Source of the DNA: Akkermansiaceae bacterium
GTDB lineage: Bacteria; Verrucomicrobiota; Verrucomicrobiia; Verrucomicrobiales; Akkermansiaceae
DNA: 41,969 nucleotides
Reading direction: 5' to 3'
NCBI GenBank assembly: GCA_026461385.1
Contig: JAPJNB010000175.1
Location: 1-41,969, forward strand
Within the stretch, counting starts at the first letter, position 1. The number at the start of each line of letters is the position of its first letter. The translations under genes were made by a program, and so were the position numbers. The notes under the pieces are model-generated. The model saw only the letters and a list, made by a program, of their open reading frames with translations. It did no database searches and was not told the origin of the DNA. This document shows, piece after piece, positions 41,248-41,969 of this stretch.

Positions 41248-41969
41248 ATGAAAGCACTGGCCCTCATTTCATCCATGGTCTGCCTCACCATGAACCTCAT
41301 GGCCCAATCATTCATGATGCATCCATCCGGTTGCCAAAATGCCACCTCACTGAATGGCAAATGGAATGCGATCATCGACCTCTACGGCCGGGGTGAACAA
41401 AAAAAATTCTATCAGAACCGAAAACCCCAAACCCCTACAGAATTCGTTGAATATTCGTTCGATGACGGACTCCGCCTCGATGTGCCCGGCGATTTCAACT
41501 CACAACTGCCCGAGCTGAAATACTACGAGGGCATCGTCTGGTACCAGCGCCACTTCACTGCAACGAAAACCAAAGACTGCCGCCAATTCCTCTACTTCGC
41601 AGGCGTCAGCTATCAAGCCGCAGTCTGGCTCAACGGCAACGAAATCGGCCGGCACGAGGGCGGATTCACCCCATTTCAGTTTGAGATCACAGACCAACTC
41701 AAGGATGGCACAAACGATCTCGTCGTGATGGTCGACAACCAACGTCAAGTCGATGGAATCCCAGCAATGAACTTCGACTGGTGGAATTACGGCGGAATCT
41801 TGCGCGACGTTTTCTTGGTGGATCGACAACAAGTTTTCGTGCGCGATTACAAAATCCAGCTCAAAAAAGGCCACACCGACATCCTCGCCACCACCATCCA
41901 ACTCGACGGTGCGAAATCGCCCCAAACTGCGGAGATCTCGATTCCAGAACTCGGTATCCACCAATCCCT
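41248..41969 (+). CDS. glycoside hydrolase family 2 enzyme, N-terminal part
   Basis: An open frame of 240 codons runs off the window end. It begins with a signal peptide (MKALALISSMVCLTMNLMAQ), then the GH2 sugar-binding jelly roll: ATSLNGKWNAIIDLYGRG, LKYYEGIVWYQRHF, FLYFAGVSYQAAVWLNGNEIGRHEGGFTPFQFEIT and NDLVVMVDNQRQ, followed by NFDWWNYGGILRDVFL. This is the N-terminal domain of beta-galactosidases and beta-glucuronidases; the wording WWNYGGILRDV is common in glucuronidase-like members. The catalytic TIM barrel lies outside the window, so the sugar cannot be assigned. The product should be exported. It starts 37 bp after rhlE. Confidence 0.88.
   Translation, partial: MKALALISSMVCLTMNLMAQSFMMHPSGCQNATSLNGKWNAIIDLYGRGEQKKFYQNRKPQTPTEFVEYSFDDGLRLDVPGDFNSQLPELKYYEGIVWYQRHFTATKTKDCRQFLYFAGVSYQAAVWLNGNEIGRHEGGFTPFQFEITDQLKDGTNDLVVMVDNQRQVDGIPAMNFDWWNYGGILRDVFLVDRQQVFVRDYKIQLKKGHTDILATTIQLDGAKSPQTAEISIPELGIHQS

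Noticed and set aside
1..41969. Mobile elements, CRISPR arrays, tRNA or rRNA genes
   Set aside because: No transposase or integrase reading frame, no regularly spaced repeats, and no cloverleaf with a GGTTCGAATC-type arm was seen.

Overview
The window is a gene-dense bacterial chromosomal segment of roughly 55-60% GC. It carries housekeeping and core-metabolism genes and no integrase, transposase, phage gene, CRISPR array, rRNA or recognisable tRNA. Several traits point to the Verrucomicrobiota or a close relative in the PVC group: a fused LpxC-FabZ, a ThrS with the Bacteroidetes-like MNCPHH signature and no TGS domain, tail-anchored coiled-coil proteins, a Gcw_chp-type outer-membrane protein beside amtB, and few clear Shine-Dalgarno sequences. 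The LpxC, KdsD and outer-membrane-protein genes show a Gram-negative envelope with lipopolysaccharide. The taxon is an inference from gene content.

Layout. 1-1249 (minus): edge of a sugar-nucleotide epimerase gene and lhgO. 1560-2835: cysE and an Rrf2 regulator, divergent, with overlapping start codons. 2948-3919 (plus): two tail-anchored coiled-coil proteins. 3947-5183 (minus): an exported protein and a SET-domain methyltransferase. 5275-13170 (plus): parB, a UbiA-like membrane protein, ruvB, lpxC-fabZ, thrS and lpd. 13607-16257: a beta-barrel protein (minus) divergent from amtB (plus), which has a near-consensus sigma-54 promoter. 16546-20865 (minus): nuoF, doxX, pyrF, an MBL-fold hydrolase and a lipoprotein msrA. 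21164-22704 (minus): a NarL-type two-component system, divergent from a stand-alone condensation-domain protein. 24160-26425: a glyoxalase, a tiny lipoprotein, lemA and a TPM-domain protein. 26624-27477 (plus): rplM-rpsI. 27635-33384 (minus): a tyrA-aroA fusion, cmk, plsC, DAHP synthase and kdsD. 33461-36847: a Pro-rich lipoprotein, an IF-1-like gene, mnmE and hisC. 36908-39734 (minus): a eukaryote-type xylulokinase and cfa. 39939-41969 (plus): rhlE and the start of a GH2 glycosidase.

How the genes fit together. The aromatic set (DAHP synthase, TyrA-AroA, with HisC nearby and Cmk directly downstream) resembles the hisC-tyrA-aroA-cmk supraoperon of pseudomonads. LpxC-FabZ and KdsD serve lipid A and KDO synthesis; PlsC and Cfa serve phospholipids. 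AmtB and the divergent barrel protein look like a nitrogen-acquisition pair. CysE and the Rrf2 protein look like a cysteine-synthesis control module.

No obviously new large system is visible. The most unusual signals are the cysE/rrf2 shared CATG start, the terminator set against the tyrA-aroA start codon, the SET-protein pair, the lone condensation-domain protein, and the concentration of rare Leu codons TTA and CTA inside the pentamer GTTAG/CTAAC.
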